Of a DNA stretch of 63,330 nucleotides, positions 8,701 to 18,573 are shown piece after piece. Within the stretch, counting starts at the first letter, position 1, and each line of letters starts with the position of its first letter. The DNA comes from an uncultured delta proteobacterium (lineage in GTDB: Bacteria; Desulfobacterota; Desulfobulbia; Desulfobulbales; Desulfocapsaceae), in assembly GCA_903901335.1 (NCBI GenBank), contig CAIUQR010000073.1, positions 1-63,330 on the forward strand, in the 5' to 3' direction. The position numbers were made by a program, and so were the translations under genes. The notes beneath the pieces are model-generated. The model did no database searches, was not told the DNA's origin, and saw nothing but the letters and a program-made list of their open reading frames with translations.

Positions 8701-9759
8701 TCAATGCCTGAGAGTCACCTCCCTGGAATGTTCGCTCTCGTTGGCCGGTGTTGCCGTATCGAAGGCGGTCACGGAATAGTACACCCTGACCTCTCCCGGT
8801 ACATGGTCATCGGTAAAGGACAAGGTTGCAGCACCGGTCTCACCCAGCAGAACGGGTGTTTCCAGACTAGCCGGCCTCCGGTATACCCGGTATCCGGCAA
8901 GGTCACTCTCTGTCGATCTCTCCCAGAATACTTTGATGCCTTTCTCTATGGCGATCACCCCAACACCGACCGGTGCTGACGGCGGGCTCAAATCGACTGG
9001 AACGACACTGACCTCTTCACTGGTGCTGCCGCCTGCAATATTTCCCTCAAGGAGCAGAACGCTCTGAATCTTATAAAAATATTTCTGGCCGACAATAAAC
9101 TTCCGGTCAATATATTCGGTGCCGGCTACGGGATCGCCCATCGCCTCATATCCCTGCCCGCCGCGGCTTCTCAGCACCTGATACTGGACAGGTATGTCAA
9201 CCTTCCGGCCATCCATGTAGGCTGTAACAGGACTCCAGCGAACAGTCACTTTGCCGTCACCAGCCTCCGTTTTTACCCCTTCAGGGGCCTTGGTCGGGGT
9301 GTGCCAGACAAACGAGACGATATTGGAATCGTCACTGGAGGCCCACCAGCTGGTCCGGGAACGCACCTTGAAAAAATATTTATGCCCGGAACGCAAAAGA
9401 GAAGTCTGATAACTGCCCTGACGCCTGGTTTCCTGGGCCGTAACACCGCCGGGAAGTATCTGAGCTTCGCCAAACGGAATGGGACAGCCGCTGCAATAGT
9501 CTTCAAGCGGTATCACCCCCCTGTACAACTCAAAGGATGAAACCTCCAGGATATCCGTACCCTTCACGGTCTGCAGCGGGTATGACCAAGTCAGATTGAC
9601 CCCCTTTTCGTCAACTGAATACCTGAGATCCTCAATGGGTTTGGGAACGACATTTTCCGGCGGCACCGGGTAATTTTTATACCCACAGCCAACGATAAAC
9701 AGTAACGTCCCGACAAGCAATAAACATCCTGCGACACGTCTACCGTTTTGCTTTCTCAT
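8701..9759 (-). CDS. lipoprotein with fibronectin type III repeats
   Basis: 352 aa. The N-terminus is a lipoprotein signal with a lipobox-like VGCG at about residues 23-26, so it is probably anchored in a membrane. The rest reads as about three fibronectin type III-like modules: one around 40-150 (LTWSYPLQTVKGTD, YFFKVRSRT), one around 155-250 (VTVRWSPV, YFYKIQSV) and one around 258-350 (IKVFWERSTESDLAGYRVYRR, YYSVTAFD). No catalytic domain is visible. It overlaps the argH stop by 4 bp and precedes lysA, an odd place for a surface-type protein inside an amino-acid operon. Function unknown. Confidence 0.82.
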   Translation of the reverse strand: MRKQNGRRVAGCLLLVGTLLFIVGCGYKNYPVPPENVVPKPIEDLRYSVDEKGVNLTWSYPLQTVKGTDILEVSSFELYRGVIPLEDYCSGCPIPFGEAQILPGGVTAQETRRQGSYQTSLLRSGHKYFFKVRSRTSWWASSDDSNIVSFVWHTPTKAPEGVKTEAGDGKVTVRWSPVTAYMDGRKVDIPVQYQVLRSRGGQGYEAMGDPVAGTEYIDRKFIVGQKYFYKIQSVLLLEGNIAGGSTSEEVSVVPVDLSPPSAPVGVGVIAIEKGIKVFWERSTESDLAGYRVYRRPASLETPVLLGETGAATLSFTDDHVPGEVRVYYSVTAFDTATPANESEHSREVTLRH

Positions 9760-11156
9760 TTGCTCATCCCCATTTGTTGTTCAGCCAAATCAAGCGCTTC
9801 CTGGACACGCAAGATACCGGTACCTCCCGCAGATACGCGGCTGTTGATCGAACCTTCCACACTCAGGACCTGATACACATCTTTTTCTATAACAGGCGAA
9901 AACGTCTTCAGCTGGTCTACACTCAGCTGATCGAGCTCACACCCTGTGGCAATACAGAACGCTACGGCCCGGCCGACTATCCCATGGGCCTCGCGAAACG
10001 GTACATTCTTCAGGACCAGATAGTCGGCCAAATCGGTGGCGGTAATGTAACCGGTCCGGGTCGCCTCCTGCATCCGCTCCGTTTTAAAGGAGAGATTGCC
10101 CAGGAGTTCCGCCATGATGGCGAGCGACGCCGAGACGGTATCCACCGCGTCGAATACCGGTTCCTTATCTTCCTGCAGGTCGCGGTTATAGGTGAGCGGC
10201 AATCCCTTCATCAGGGTGATAAGCGCCATCAGACTGCCGACCACCCGGCCGCTTTTGCCCCGGATCAATTCCGGGATGTCCGGATTTTTCTTCTGCGGCA
10301 TGATCGACGATCCGGTACAGAAACGGTCGGCGATATCGACAAACGAAAACTCCTGACTGGACCAGAGCACCAGTTCCTCGGAGAGCCGGGACAGATGCAG
10401 ATGGGCCATGGTGCAGCAGCTGACGAATTCGATGGCAAAATCCCGATCACCGCAGGTATCCATCGAGTTAGCGGTGACGCCTGCAAACCCGAGAGCCCGG
10501 GCCACATGCTGCCGGTCGATGGGCAGACCGGTCCCGGCCATGGCCGCAGACCCGAGCGGCAGGAGGTTCAGCCTTTTCCGGCAGTCAAGCAGACGATCCT
10601 TATCCCGGCCGAACATCTCGAAATAGGCGAGCATATGATGCGAGACGAGGACCGGCTGTGCCCGTTGCATATGGGTGTAGCCGGGCATCACACACCCCAG
10701 ATACCTTCTGGCCAGCACCACAAAGGCCCGACGGACCTCATCCAGCAGCTGCACCAGCCTGTCGCACTGGTCGCGCAGGTAGAGTTTCAAGTCGAGGGCA
10801 ATCTGGTCGTTACGGCTGCGGGCACTGTGGAGCTTTGCGCCTGCCGGTCCGATTCTGTCCACCAGCGCCTTTTCGATATTCATATGGATGTCCTCGAGTT
10901 CGCGTTTAAACTCGAAGGCACCCAGATCGATGTCATTTTCTATCGCGGAAAGACCGACAACAATTGCAGCAAGCTCGTCTTTCGTCAGTAACCCTTGATC
11001 GGCAAGCATCGCAGCATGGGCTTTACTCCCGGCGATATCGTATTTATAGAGCCTGGAATCGTAGTGGATCGAGGCGGTAAAGGCCTCCACCGAACCGGCG
11101 GTCGCCTCGGCAAAACGTCCGCCCCATAATTTTTCGGAACCGGTTTTTTTCTGCAT
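9756..11156 (-). CDS. argH: argininosuccinate lyase
   Basis: Cleaves argininosuccinate to arginine and fumarate, the last step of arginine synthesis. 466 aa. The fumarase/aspartase superfamily signature GSSIMPQKKNPD is present near residues 281-292, and the start KLWGGRFAEATAG, HSARSRNDQIA and GYTHMQRAQPV are all family-typical. The start ATG 11156 lies 9 bp after the argG stop. Its 3' end overlaps the lipoprotein gene. Confidence 0.97.
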   Translation of the reverse strand: MQKKTGSEKLWGGRFAEATAGSVEAFTASIHYDSRLYKYDIAGSKAHAAMLADQGLLTKDELAAIVVGLSAIENDIDLGAFEFKRELEDIHMNIEKALVDRIGPAGAKLHSARSRNDQIALDLKLYLRDQCDRLVQLLDEVRRAFVVLARRYLGCVMPGYTHMQRAQPVLVSHHMLAYFEMFGRDKDRLLDCRKRLNLLPLGSAAMAGTGLPIDRQHVARALGFAGVTANSMDTCGDRDFAIEFVSCCTMAHLHLSRLSEELVLWSSQEFSFVDIADRFCTGSSIMPQKKNPDIPELIRGKSGRVVGSLMALITLMKGLPLTYNRDLQEDKEPVFDAVDTVSASLAIMAELLGNLSFKTERMQEATRTGYITATDLADYLVLKNVPFREAHGIVGRAVAFCIATGCELDQLSVDQLKTFSPVIEKDVYQVLSVEGSINSRVSAGGTGILRVQEALDLAEQQMGMSK

Positions 11157-11165
11157 CGTCAGCCG

Positions 11166-12362
11166 TCACTTTTTCTGTAAGGCCTGGATCTGCAGGCGCA
11201 GGCCGTTCAGCCGGATAAATCCTGTCGCATCCGCCTGATTATAAACGGTATCCTCCTCAAAGGTGGCAAAGCTTTCCTGGTAGAGAGACTGGCCGGACTT
11301 CCGGCCCACCGGGATGCAGTTGCCCTTATAGAGTTTCAGCCGGACCGTCCCGTTAACGGTCTTCTGGGTGGCGTCCATGGTCAGCTGCAGGAGCTCCCGT
11401 TCCGGGGCGAACCAGAAGCCGTTGTAGATCAGCTCCGAATAGCGCGGCACTAGAGAGTCTCTGATCTTCATGACCTCCCGGTCCAGAGTGATGGTCTCCA
11501 GTGCCCGGTGCGCATTGCGCAGGACGGTCCCTCCGGGGGTCTCATAGACGCCCCGCGACTTCATGCCGACAAAGCGGTTTTCAACCAGATCCAGACGCCC
11601 GATCCCGTTGGCACCTCCCAATTCATTTAGCCGGGTGAACAGGGCCAGCGGCTCCATCCTGACACCGTCCAGGGCCACCGGATCGCCATGCTCAAAATCG
11701 ATCTCCAGATAGGTGGGCTTTTCCGGGGCCTTTTCGGGTGAGACCGTCAACTTGAACATGGCCTCGTCGGGCTCGTTCCACGGATCCTCGAGGATGCCTC
11801 CTTCAAAGCTGATATGGAGCAGGTTTTCATCGGAACTGTACGGTTTTTCCTTGGTCACCGGCACCGGGATATTATGGTCCCTGGCAAACTCCACCAGCTT
11901 CTGGCGCGAGTTGAGATCCCATATCCGCCACGGCGCGATGATCGTAAGCTTTGGATCGATCCCCAGATAGGCCAGCTCGAAACGGACCTGGTCATTTCCC
12001 TTGCCGGTCGCCCCGTGGCTGACCGCATCGGCCCCTTCCTGATGGGCAATCCGGATCTGCTCCTTGGCAATCAGAGGCCTTGCAAGCGATGTCCCCAGAA
12101 GATATGACCCCTCATAGATCGCATTGGAGCGGAAAGCAGGAAAAATGTAGTCCTCAACAAACGCCTTCTTCAGATCGGAGACGATGACCTTGTCCGCACC
12201 GGTCGCCATGCCCTTTTTACGGACCGCATCCCAATCCTCTTCCTGTCCGATATCGGCAGCATAGGCAATGACCGGACATCCGTATTCCTCCGCCAGCCAT
12301 TTCAGAATCACCGATGTATCCAGCCCGCCGGAATATGCCAGCACAATCTTCTTTACATCCAT
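11166..12362 (-). CDS. argG: argininosuccinate synthase
   Basis: ATP-dependent ligation of citrulline and aspartate. About 398 aa. The N-terminal PP-loop is AYSGGLDTS, and [17 protein letters not shown] and YETPGGTVL are family hallmarks. ATG 12362 ([13 protein letters not shown]) is chosen; the frame extends to a TTG at 12368, but a GAGG site sits at the proper distance from the ATG. It lies 53 bp from argF and 9 bp from argH. Confidence 0.97.
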   Translation of the reverse strand: MDVKKIVLAYSGGLDTSVILKWLAEEYGCPVIAYAADIGQEEDWDAVRKKGMATGADKVIVSDLKKAFVEDYIFPAFRSNAIYEGSYLLGTSLARPLIAKEQIRIAHQEGADAVSHGATGKGNDQVRFELAYLGIDPKLTIIAPWRIWDLNSRQKLVEFARDHNIPVPVTKEKPYSSDENLLHISFEGGILEDPWNEPDEAMFKLTVSPEKAPEKPTYLEIDFEHGDPVALDGVRMEPLALFTRLNELGGANGIGRLDLVENRFVGMKSRGVYETPGGTVLRNAHRALETITLDREVMKIRDSLVPRYSELIYNGFWFAPERELLQLTMDATQKTVNGTVRLKLYKGNCIPVGRKSGQSLYQESFATFEEDTVYNQADATGFIRLNGLRLQIQALQKK

Positions 12363-12415
12363 CTTCAACCTCGAATACCAGGCCGGGGAAATCTCTTTTT
12401 CCCCAGCCGGTTTGT

Positions 12416-13333
12416 CTATTTTTTGCCGATCAACTTCTCCAGGATCGCCTTGTGCATATGCATCTTGTTTTCCGCCTGATCAAAAGCGACACACTGCCTG
12501 GATTCCAGGACCTCATCGGTGATTTCCTCACCTCGATGGGCAGGCAGGCAATGCAGGATTATGCAATCCGCAGGTGCGTAAGCCAGCAGGGCGTCGTTGA
12601 CCTGATAGCCGCCAAAGGCCCTGAGCCGTGCATCCGCCTCCTTCTCTTTGCCCATGGAGGCCCAGACATCGACATTGATCACATCAGCAGACGCCACCGC
12701 CTCTTTCGGATCACGGACCAAAGTGATTGGCCCCAGGGCCTGCGCCTGCGCCTCCTTCAGGATAACGGCATCTGGTTCGTAACCCTGCGGACAGGCCAGG
12801 GTCAGTTCAAACCCTAAGCGGCCGGCAGCCTGGATCCAGGAGTTGGCCATATTATTGCCGTCTCCCACCCAGGCTATCTTCAAGGCCTCGATGGGTCCCT
12901 TTTTCTCAATAACCGTCATCACATCGCTTAAGACCTGGCAGGGATGATGCAAGTCGGTCAGGGCGTTGATCACCGGCACCGTCGAATATTGTGCCAGTTC
13001 ATTGACGACCTGCTGACCATAGGTCCGAACGACCATGCCATCGACATATCGAGCCATGACCCGGGCCATATCCTTCAAGGGTTCCGATCTGGCCAGCTGC
13101 GTATCTCTGGCCGACAGGAAGATGACCTGGCCACCCAGGCCATACATCGCCGCCTCAAAAGAGACCCGCGTCCGGGTGGAAGGTTTTTCAAAAACGAGAC
13201 CAATGGTCTTCCCGGCCAGCTGACAGTGGATCGCACCGGCCTTTTTTTCTTTTTTCAAAACAAGGGCCCGATCCAGAAACCAGACCAGTTCTTCCTTGCT
13301 AAATTCTTGCAATGACAATAAATGCGTCGGCAT
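12416..13333 (-). CDS. argF: ornithine carbamoyltransferase
   Basis: Makes citrulline from ornithine and carbamoyl phosphate in the cytoplasm. About 305 aa. The carbamoyl-phosphate motif [20 protein letters not shown] and the ornithine/catalytic [10 protein letters not shown] motif are all present. I use ATG 13333 (MPTHLL), which has GAGGTG at a good distance; the frame also allows a GTG at 13342. A 13-bp sequence containing this ribosome binding site is repeated 40 bp upstream. The gap to argD (133 bp) is the longest inside the arginine run. Confidence 0.96.
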   Translation of the reverse strand: MPTHLLSLQEFSKEELVWFLDRALVLKKEKKAGAIHCQLAGKTIGLVFEKPSTRTRVSFEAAMYGLGGQVIFLSARDTQLARSEPLKDMARVMARYVDGMVVRTYGQQVVNELAQYSTVPVINALTDLHHPCQVLSDVMTVIEKKGPIEALKIAWVGDGNNMANSWIQAAGRLGFELTLACPQGYEPDAVILKEAQAQALGPITLVRDPKEAVASADVINVDVWASMGKEKEADARLRAFGGYQVNDALLAYAPADCIILHCLPAHRGEEITDEVLESRQCVAFDQAENKMHMHKAILEKLIGKK

Positions 13334-13337
13334 GTTC

Positions 13338-13390
13338 TTCACCTCTTTCCAAGCCGGAAAGGTGTTTTTCCCGGATATTCACCTCTTTCC
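13338..13390 (-). repeat. repeated Shine-Dalgarno segment in the argF leader
   Basis: TTCACCTCTTTCC (plus-strand reading) occurs at 13338-13350 and again at 13378-13390. The minus-strand copy GGAAAGAGGTGAA at the lower coordinate contains the argF ribosome binding site. A CTTTCC/GGAAAG inverted repeat lies between the copies. No leader ORF was recognised; the second copy may be a relic or a decoy site. Confidence 0.5.
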
Positions 13391-13466
13391 TAAAATCACA
13401 CCTCTCATAATCACCGGGGAAAAGGCCAATAATTACAGAAAAAGAATCGATTTGCAAAGAATTTCC

Positions 13467-14666
13467 CTAATATTCCGCAAAGACCTCAGCCAACTCCGTC
13501 GTGAGCCGGTCAATCTCTGCGGTCGTCACAATAAGAGGCGGGACAAACCTCAGAGCAACATTGCCTGCAAAGTTGATCAGATAGCCGTGATCAAACATCC
13601 GTTTCACCAGATCGGCGCCGTGCACCGTTCCAGCCTCCGTCAGCACAAGGGCCCAGATCATCCCCACTCCTCTGACATCGGCCAGAAGTTTCGGAAAACG
13701 CGGGACCAGCTTCTGCAGCTGCTCCCGGAAATATAGCCCTCGCTCGCGCACACCGGTCAGGAACCCTTCCGCCACCATGGTTTTCAAGGTTGCAACCGCC
13801 GCTGCGGTGACGACCGGATTGCCGCCGAAGGTCGAGGCATGAGTCCCCGGCACCAGGGCACTGGCAATATCGCTGCTGGTCAGCATCGCGCCGATGGGCA
13901 GACCGTTGGCCAGGGCCTTGGCCACCGTCATGATATCAGGCGTCACGCCCAGCTGCTCATAGGCGAAAAGCGTCCCTGTTCTGCCCATGCCGGTCTGGAC
14001 CTCGTCAAAGATCAGAAACAGGTCATGCTTGTCGCAGAGGGTCCGTATTCCTTGCAGATATTCCTTGGAAAGCGGCCGCACTCCGCTCTCCCCCTGGATC
14101 GGTTCGCACAGGATCGCACAGGTACTGTCCGTAATCATGTTATCCAGAACCATGAGATCCCCGAACGGGGCATGGGCAAAACCCTCAGGCATCGGTTCAA
14201 AGCCCTGATGAAATTTCGTCTGGCCAGTCGCCGCAACCGTGGCCAGGGTCCGGCCATGGAACGATCCTTCCAGGGAAATGATCTCATACCGTCCCGGATC
14301 CGAGGCGATACGGGCGAGTTTAATCGCCGCCTCGTTGGCCTCGGCACCGCTGTTGGCGAAAAAAACCTTTTCGGCAAAGGTATTGGCAACCAGCAGCTCG
14401 GCCAGTTCCGTCTGTGGTTGAGTATAAAAGAGGTTGGAGACATGAACCAGCTCGCCTGCCTGTCTGCAGATCGCCTCGGTTACGGCCGGATGGCAATGCC
14501 CGAGGGCGCAGACCGCGATCCCCGACAGAAAATCCAGATATTCCCGCCCGTCGGCATCGAAGAGCCGGCAGCCCTCGCCCTTCACCAGTGCCGCAGGATT
14601 CCGGTTATAATTGCCGACAATTACCGCATCGGCCCGTTGCTTTATTTTTTCATTTTCCGTGCTCAT
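13467..14666 (-). CDS. argD: acetylornithine aminotransferase
   Basis: PLP-dependent class III aminotransferase that forms N-acetylornithine; family members may also serve as succinyldiaminopimelate aminotransferase, which would suit this lysine/arginine cluster (inference). 399 aa. The PLP lysine is K250 in VAKALANGLP, with FDEVQTGMGRTG before it, FANSGAEANEAAIK and SFHGRT. The N-terminus YNRNP is typical. It starts at ATG 14666, 1 bp from the argB stop, so argB and argD are coupled. Confidence 0.96.
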   Translation of the reverse strand: MSTENEKIKQRADAVIVGNYNRNPAALVKGEGCRLFDADGREYLDFLSGIAVCALGHCHPAVTEAICRQAGELVHVSNLFYTQPQTELAELLVANTFAEKVFFANSGAEANEAAIKLARIASDPGRYEIISLEGSFHGRTLATVAATGQTKFHQGFEPMPEGFAHAPFGDLMVLDNMITDSTCAILCEPIQGESGVRPLSKEYLQGIRTLCDKHDLFLIFDEVQTGMGRTGTLFAYEQLGVTPDIMTVAKALANGLPIGAMLTSSDIASALVPGTHASTFGGNPVVTAAAVATLKTMVAEGFLTGVRERGLYFREQLQKLVPRFPKLLADVRGVGMIWALVLTEAGTVHGADLVKRMFDHGYLINFAGNVALRFVPPLIVTTAEIDRLTTELAEVFAEY

Positions 14667-14667
14667 T

Positions 14668-15558
14668 TTACACTATCTCCGTTCCCACGCCCTGCTGGGT
14701 AAATATTTCTAAAAGGATCGCGTGCTCCACCCGTCCATCGACAATATGGGTTTTGACAACACCATTATCCAGCGCCTGCCCGCAACAGCGGACCTTCGGG
14801 ATCATCCCTCCGACGATGGTCTCATCGGCAATAAGGGATTCAAGGTCGTTACGCTGCAGGGAGGTCAGCAGTTTTCCGTCTTTGCCCTTCACGCCTTCCA
14901 CATCGGTCAGCAGAATCAGTTTGGCAGCCTTCAGTTCACCTGCAATGGCGCCTGCGACCAGATCGGCATTAATATTGAAGGCCCTGCCGTCTTCTCCGAC
15001 TCCCACCGGAGCAATCACCGGGATAAAATCTCCCCGGTCAAGGGTCTGCAGCACATCCGAGTTGATCCTGGTCACCTGGCCGACCCGGCCGATATCGATG
15101 AACTCCGGCGGCGTATTTTCCAGGTGGGTCTTTTTCCCTTTCGCCTTCATTTTCAGTTTTTTGGCGCAGACCAGATCGCCATCCCGGCCGGAAAGGCCGA
15201 CCGCCTTGCCGCCGCAATGGTTGATCAGACCGACGATTTCCTTATTGACCTTGCCGACCAGGACCATCTCAACGACATCCATAATCTCATCGTCGGTAAC
15301 CCGCATCCCTTGAATATAGCTTGGTTTTATATCAAGCCGTTCCAAGAGGCTGTTTATCTGCGGGCCCCCGCCATGGACAATGACGGGATTGATCCCGATC
15401 TGTTTCATCAGAACCACATCGAGGGCGAACTGCCTCTTCAGATTTTCATCGACCATCGCGTGACCGCCATACTTGATCACCACTATTTTATTCCTGAATT
15501 CCTGCATATAAGGCAGGGATTCAATCAGGATCTTGGCTTTTTCGATGCTTTCTTTCAT
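14668..15558 (-). CDS. argB: acetylglutamate kinase
   Basis: Phosphorylates N-acetylglutamate, the second step of arginine synthesis. 296 aa. VIKYGGHAM (phosphate binding), [26 protein letters not shown] and LLTDVEGV are the expected amino-acid-kinase motifs. The N-terminal helix ([14 protein letters not shown]) matches hexameric, arginine-inhibited NAGKs, so feedback control by arginine is likely. It is the first gene of the long minus-strand run, divergent from lptA. Confidence 0.97.
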   Translation of the reverse strand: MKESIEKAKILIESLPYMQEFRNKIVVIKYGGHAMVDENLKRQFALDVVLMKQIGINPVIVHGGGPQINSLLERLDIKPSYIQGMRVTDDEIMDVVEMVLVGKVNKEIVGLINHCGGKAVGLSGRDGDLVCAKKLKMKAKGKKTHLENTPPEFIDIGRVGQVTRINSDVLQTLDRGDFIPVIAPVGVGEDGRAFNINADLVAGAIAGELKAAKLILLTDVEGVKGKDGKLLTSLQRNDLESLIADETIVGGMIPKVRCCGQALDNGVVKTHIVDGRVEHAILLEIFTQQGVGTEIV

Positions 15559-15641
15559 GGTCTGCTTCCAGAATAAATATTGCTCATGTTTTTTATTTTA
15601 ACAACAGGCTTCAACAGGAAAAAATCCTGATATTCCTTTCT

Positions 15642-15670
15642 ATTGTACTTTTTCGTTACCTGTAAGTAAA
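15642..15670 (-). promoter_or_regulatory. candidate promoter for the arg-lys gene run
   Basis: On the minus strand TTTACT (15665-15670) and TACAAT (15642-15647) are 17 bp apart, about 85 bp upstream of argB in the divergent argB/lptA spacer. The match is moderate. No arginine-repressor box was securely identified. Confidence 0.4.
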
Positions 15671-15783
15671 GTAATTGTTACAGAGACATGATCATACCGC
15701 TCCTTTACATTCATCAACCATTGAGGTATAACAGGCTCGGTAATTGCATTAGTCATTTTTCATGTCTTTAATGGAGATCCCGT

Positions 15784-16335
15784 ATGAGTTGCCGGTCCTT
15801 CATATTTTCAATTGCATCACTTTCCGTTGTATTCTCTTTACTTCTGGCGATTCGTCCTCTTTCGGCAGCAGAGGAACCTCCCATCCAGATAGAAGCAAAT
15901 CACATGCTGTCGGTGGAAAAATCCAATAGCGTCCAGTTTTCTGGTGACGTCGACGCGAAACAGGGTAACGTGCGGATTCGTTGCGACGAAATGGTCGTTT
16001 ATTATACCCAGGCCGAAAAAATAACCAGCAACACCGAAAAAAAAAGCCAGCAGGTAGATAAGCTTACCTGTGACGGCAATGTCGAGGTCACAAAAGACGA
16101 CTGGCTCGGCTCATCGCAAAAAATGCTCTACGTGAAGAAAGTACGACAGGTCATCCTGACAGGGAAGGCCAAGGCATGGCAAGGTCAGAATATGGTTACC
16201 GGAGATAAGATCGTCTATTATCTTGATCAGGGGCGTTCCGAGGTGGTGGGTGGACGCCCGGAGGCCACTCTCAGCCCGTCTTCCGAGAATAAGAACAAAC
16301 CATCCAGAGTAAATATGACCATACAGCAGAAGTAG
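15784..16335 (+). CDS. lptA: LPS transport periplasmic protein LptA (OstA-like)
   Basis: 183 aa with a signal peptide (about residues 1-28) and an OstA/LptA domain (about 33-160). Motifs such as IQIEANHMLSVEKSNSVQFSGDV and ITGDKIVYYL-like VTGDKIVYYLDQG are family-typical. It bridges LPS from the inner-membrane LptBFG/C complex to LptD in the outer membrane. It is the first gene of the plus-strand run lptA-lptB-rpoN. The usual upstream partners (kdsC, lptC) are absent here. Confidence 0.9.
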   Translation: MSCRSFIFSIASLSVVFSLLLAIRPLSAAEEPPIQIEANHMLSVEKSNSVQFSGDVDAKQGNVRIRCDEMVVYYTQAEKITSNTEKKSQQVDKLTCDGNVEVTKDDWLGSSQKMLYVKKVRQVILTGKAKAWQGQNMVTGDKIVYYLDQGRSEVVGGRPEATLSPSSENKNKPSRVNMTIQQK

Positions 16336-16377
16336 GCATTCATCATGCGATTCAATCAACCACGGATACTTTTTTAA

Positions 16378-17100
16378 ATGTCACTCCTTGAAACGCGGAA
16401 TATCGTCAAACGGTACGGCAGCAGGACCGTGATGAACGGAGTCTGTCTGCAGGTGAACACCGGAGTTGTCGTCGGCCTCCTTGGACCAAACGGTGCCGGC
16501 AAGACAACATCTTTCTACTCCATCGCCGGTTTTATCCGACCCAGCTCGGGCTCCATCGTTCTGGACGGCGAGGAGATTACCGATCTCCCCATCCATAAAA
16601 GGGCCTTGAAGGGTATTTCCTACCTTGCCCAGGAGCCGTCCGTCTTTAAAAAGCTGACCGTTGAAGAGAATATCCGGATCGTTCTTGAACCCCTTGGACT
16701 CCCCAGAAACGAGATAACCAACCGGATCAACGACTTAATGGCAGACCTGAAGATCGAGCATCTCCGCGATCATAAGGGCCACTCCCTTTCCGGAGGAGAG
16801 CGCAGAAGGGTGGAGATTATGCGGGCTCTGGCCACCCGGCCCAGGTTCATCCTGCTGGATGAACCCTTTGCGGGCATCGACCCCCTGGCGGTGATCGAAC
16901 TGCAGAAAATTATCCTGAACCTGAAAAGCCGGGGGCTGGGTATTCTCATCTCGGACCATAACGTTCGTGAAACCCTGCAGGTCTGCGATTTTGCCTATAT
17001 CATGAATGAGGGACAGATCTTAACAAGCGGTGTCGCCGATGATATAATTGAAAGCGAGGTGGCTCGGAAGCTCTATCTTGGCGAAAATTTCAGCATGTAA
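16378..17100 (+). CDS. lptB: LPS export ABC transporter ATP-binding protein
   Basis: Cytoplasmic ATPase that powers extraction of LPS by LptFG. 240 aa. Walker A GPNGAGKTT, Q-loop YLAQEPSVF, signature LSGGERRRVE and Walker B FILLDEPFAGIDP are all intact, and the H-loop is SDHNVRET. The last two motifs have the exact LptB form. It follows lptA by 42 bp and precedes rpoN by 6 bp, the conserved lptB-rpoN arrangement. Confidence 0.97.
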   Translation: MSLLETRNIVKRYGSRTVMNGVCLQVNTGVVVGLLGPNGAGKTTSFYSIAGFIRPSSGSIVLDGEEITDLPIHKRALKGISYLAQEPSVFKKLTVEENIRIVLEPLGLPRNEITNRINDLMADLKIEHLRDHKGHSLSGGERRRVEIMRALATRPRFILLDEPFAGIDPLAVIELQKIILNLKSRGLGILISDHNVRETLQVCDFAYIMNEGQILTSGVADDIIESEVARKLYLGENFSM

Positions 17101-17106
17101 CTGCCT

Positions 17107-18561
17107 ATGACTCTTGAATTACGACAACAGCTCAAGCTTATCCAGAAACTGGTGATGACCCCGCAGTTACGCCAGGCCATCAAGCTGCTCCAGTTGAACC
17201 GGCTTGAGCTGACTGACGCACTTCAGGCAGAGATCGAGCAAAATCCAGCACTTGAAGAGGATATCTCTCCCGTCGAGACGCTTGAACATCCGCAGAGCCT
17301 GTCGTCCACTGTGGAAAGCACCTGGGATCAAAGTGAAACGGACTATACCGAACGTGTTACCACGACTGAGAATTTCGCCGAGATCAACTGGGCCGATTAT
17401 GCCAATAATTTCGACAGTAATTTTTCTTTCGCCCACGAAACACCCCCGGCAGACGCCCCATCGCAATTCGATTTCATCTCGGAAAAACCGGGGCTTATGG
17501 CGCATCTCAAATGGCAGCTCGCCCACTCCGAACTGGATGAGACCGAGATCGAAATCGCCCACTTCATCGCCGGCAATCTGAACAGATATGGATTTCTGGA
17601 GACCGACATTGACGAAATCATGGAAAAGACAGCCTGCGACCGGGACACGGCAGAATATGTCCTTGAGGTCGTGCAGGATCTGGATCCATCGGGAATTGCC
17701 GCAAGAGATGTGAGCGAGTCCCTCTACCTGCAGCTCGAACGGCTCGGGCAGGGACGATCGCTCGCAGCCGAGATCGTCAAGAACCACCTCTCGCTTCTGG
17801 AAACCAAAAATTACAAGGCATTAGCCCGGCTTACCGGCCGCAAAAAATCGGAAATCCTGCACGCGATCGAGTATATCGTCTCGGAACTTACTCCCTACCC
17901 CGGTCTGCCCTACTCGGAAGGAGACACCAACTACATCGTCCCCGATGTTTATGTCCTGAAAATCGATGGCGAATATATAATCCGTCTGAACGATGACGAC
18001 CTGCCGCGGCTGAAACTGTCTTCCTATTATCAGGATCTCTTGAAAAGCACTTCTCCCATCCCCAAAGAATCCCGCAACTATGTAGCCGATAAACTCAAAA
18101 ATGCCGAATGGTTCATCAAATCCATTCACCAGCGGCAGCGGACTATCTATAAGGTCATGGAAAGCCTGCTGCGGTTCCAGCGCGATTTCTTCGAATACGG
18201 ACCCAAGTACCTGAAACCACTGATCCTTCGTGACGTGGCCGAAGACATCGAAATGCATGAATCGACGATCAGCAGGGTAACATCGAACAAATACACGCAT
18301 ACCCCGCAGGGGATCTATGAGTTGAAATATTTTTTCTCCACGGCCATCCCCCGGCAAGGCGGAGAGGCCCTGGCCTCGGAATCCATCCGGACCAGGATCA
18401 AAAAAATGATCATGGAGGAAGACAAAAGCAGACCTTTGAGCGACCACGCCATCTCGATGAAGCTTGCGGAAAACAATATAGATATTGCTCGCCGGACAGT
18501 CGCCAAGTACAGGGAACAGCTTAAAATATTACCCGTCAAACACCGAAGGCAACAGAAATAA
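17107..18561 (+). CDS. rpoN: RNA polymerase sigma-54 factor
   Basis: 484 aa. The N-terminal activator region is glutamine- and leucine-rich (LELRQQLKLIQKLVMTPQL), followed by an acidic linker, the core-binding domain (about 130-300) and the DNA-binding domain. The RpoN box ARRTVAKYRE is perfect near residue 463, and a HTH (VAEDIEMHESTISRVTSNKY) precedes it. It would serve the NtrC-type activator encoded at 32699-34147. It is co-transcribed with lptB. Confidence 0.97.
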   Translation: MTLELRQQLKLIQKLVMTPQLRQAIKLLQLNRLELTDALQAEIEQNPALEEDISPVETLEHPQSLSSTVESTWDQSETDYTERVTTTENFAEINWADYANNFDSNFSFAHETPPADAPSQFDFISEKPGLMAHLKWQLAHSELDETEIEIAHFIAGNLNRYGFLETDIDEIMEKTACDRDTAEYVLEVVQDLDPSGIAARDVSESLYLQLERLGQGRSLAAEIVKNHLSLLETKNYKALARLTGRKKSEILHAIEYIVSELTPYPGLPYSEGDTNYIVPDVYVLKIDGEYIIRLNDDDLPRLKLSSYYQDLLKSTSPIPKESRNYVADKLKNAEWFIKSIHQRQRTIYKVMESLLRFQRDFFEYGPKYLKPLILRDVAEDIEMHESTISRVTSNKYTHTPQGIYELKYFFSTAIPRQGGEALASESIRTRIKKMIMEEDKSRPLSDHAISMKLAENNIDIARRTVAKYREQLKILPVKHRRQQK

Positions 18562-18573
18562 GGAGAGTCCATC

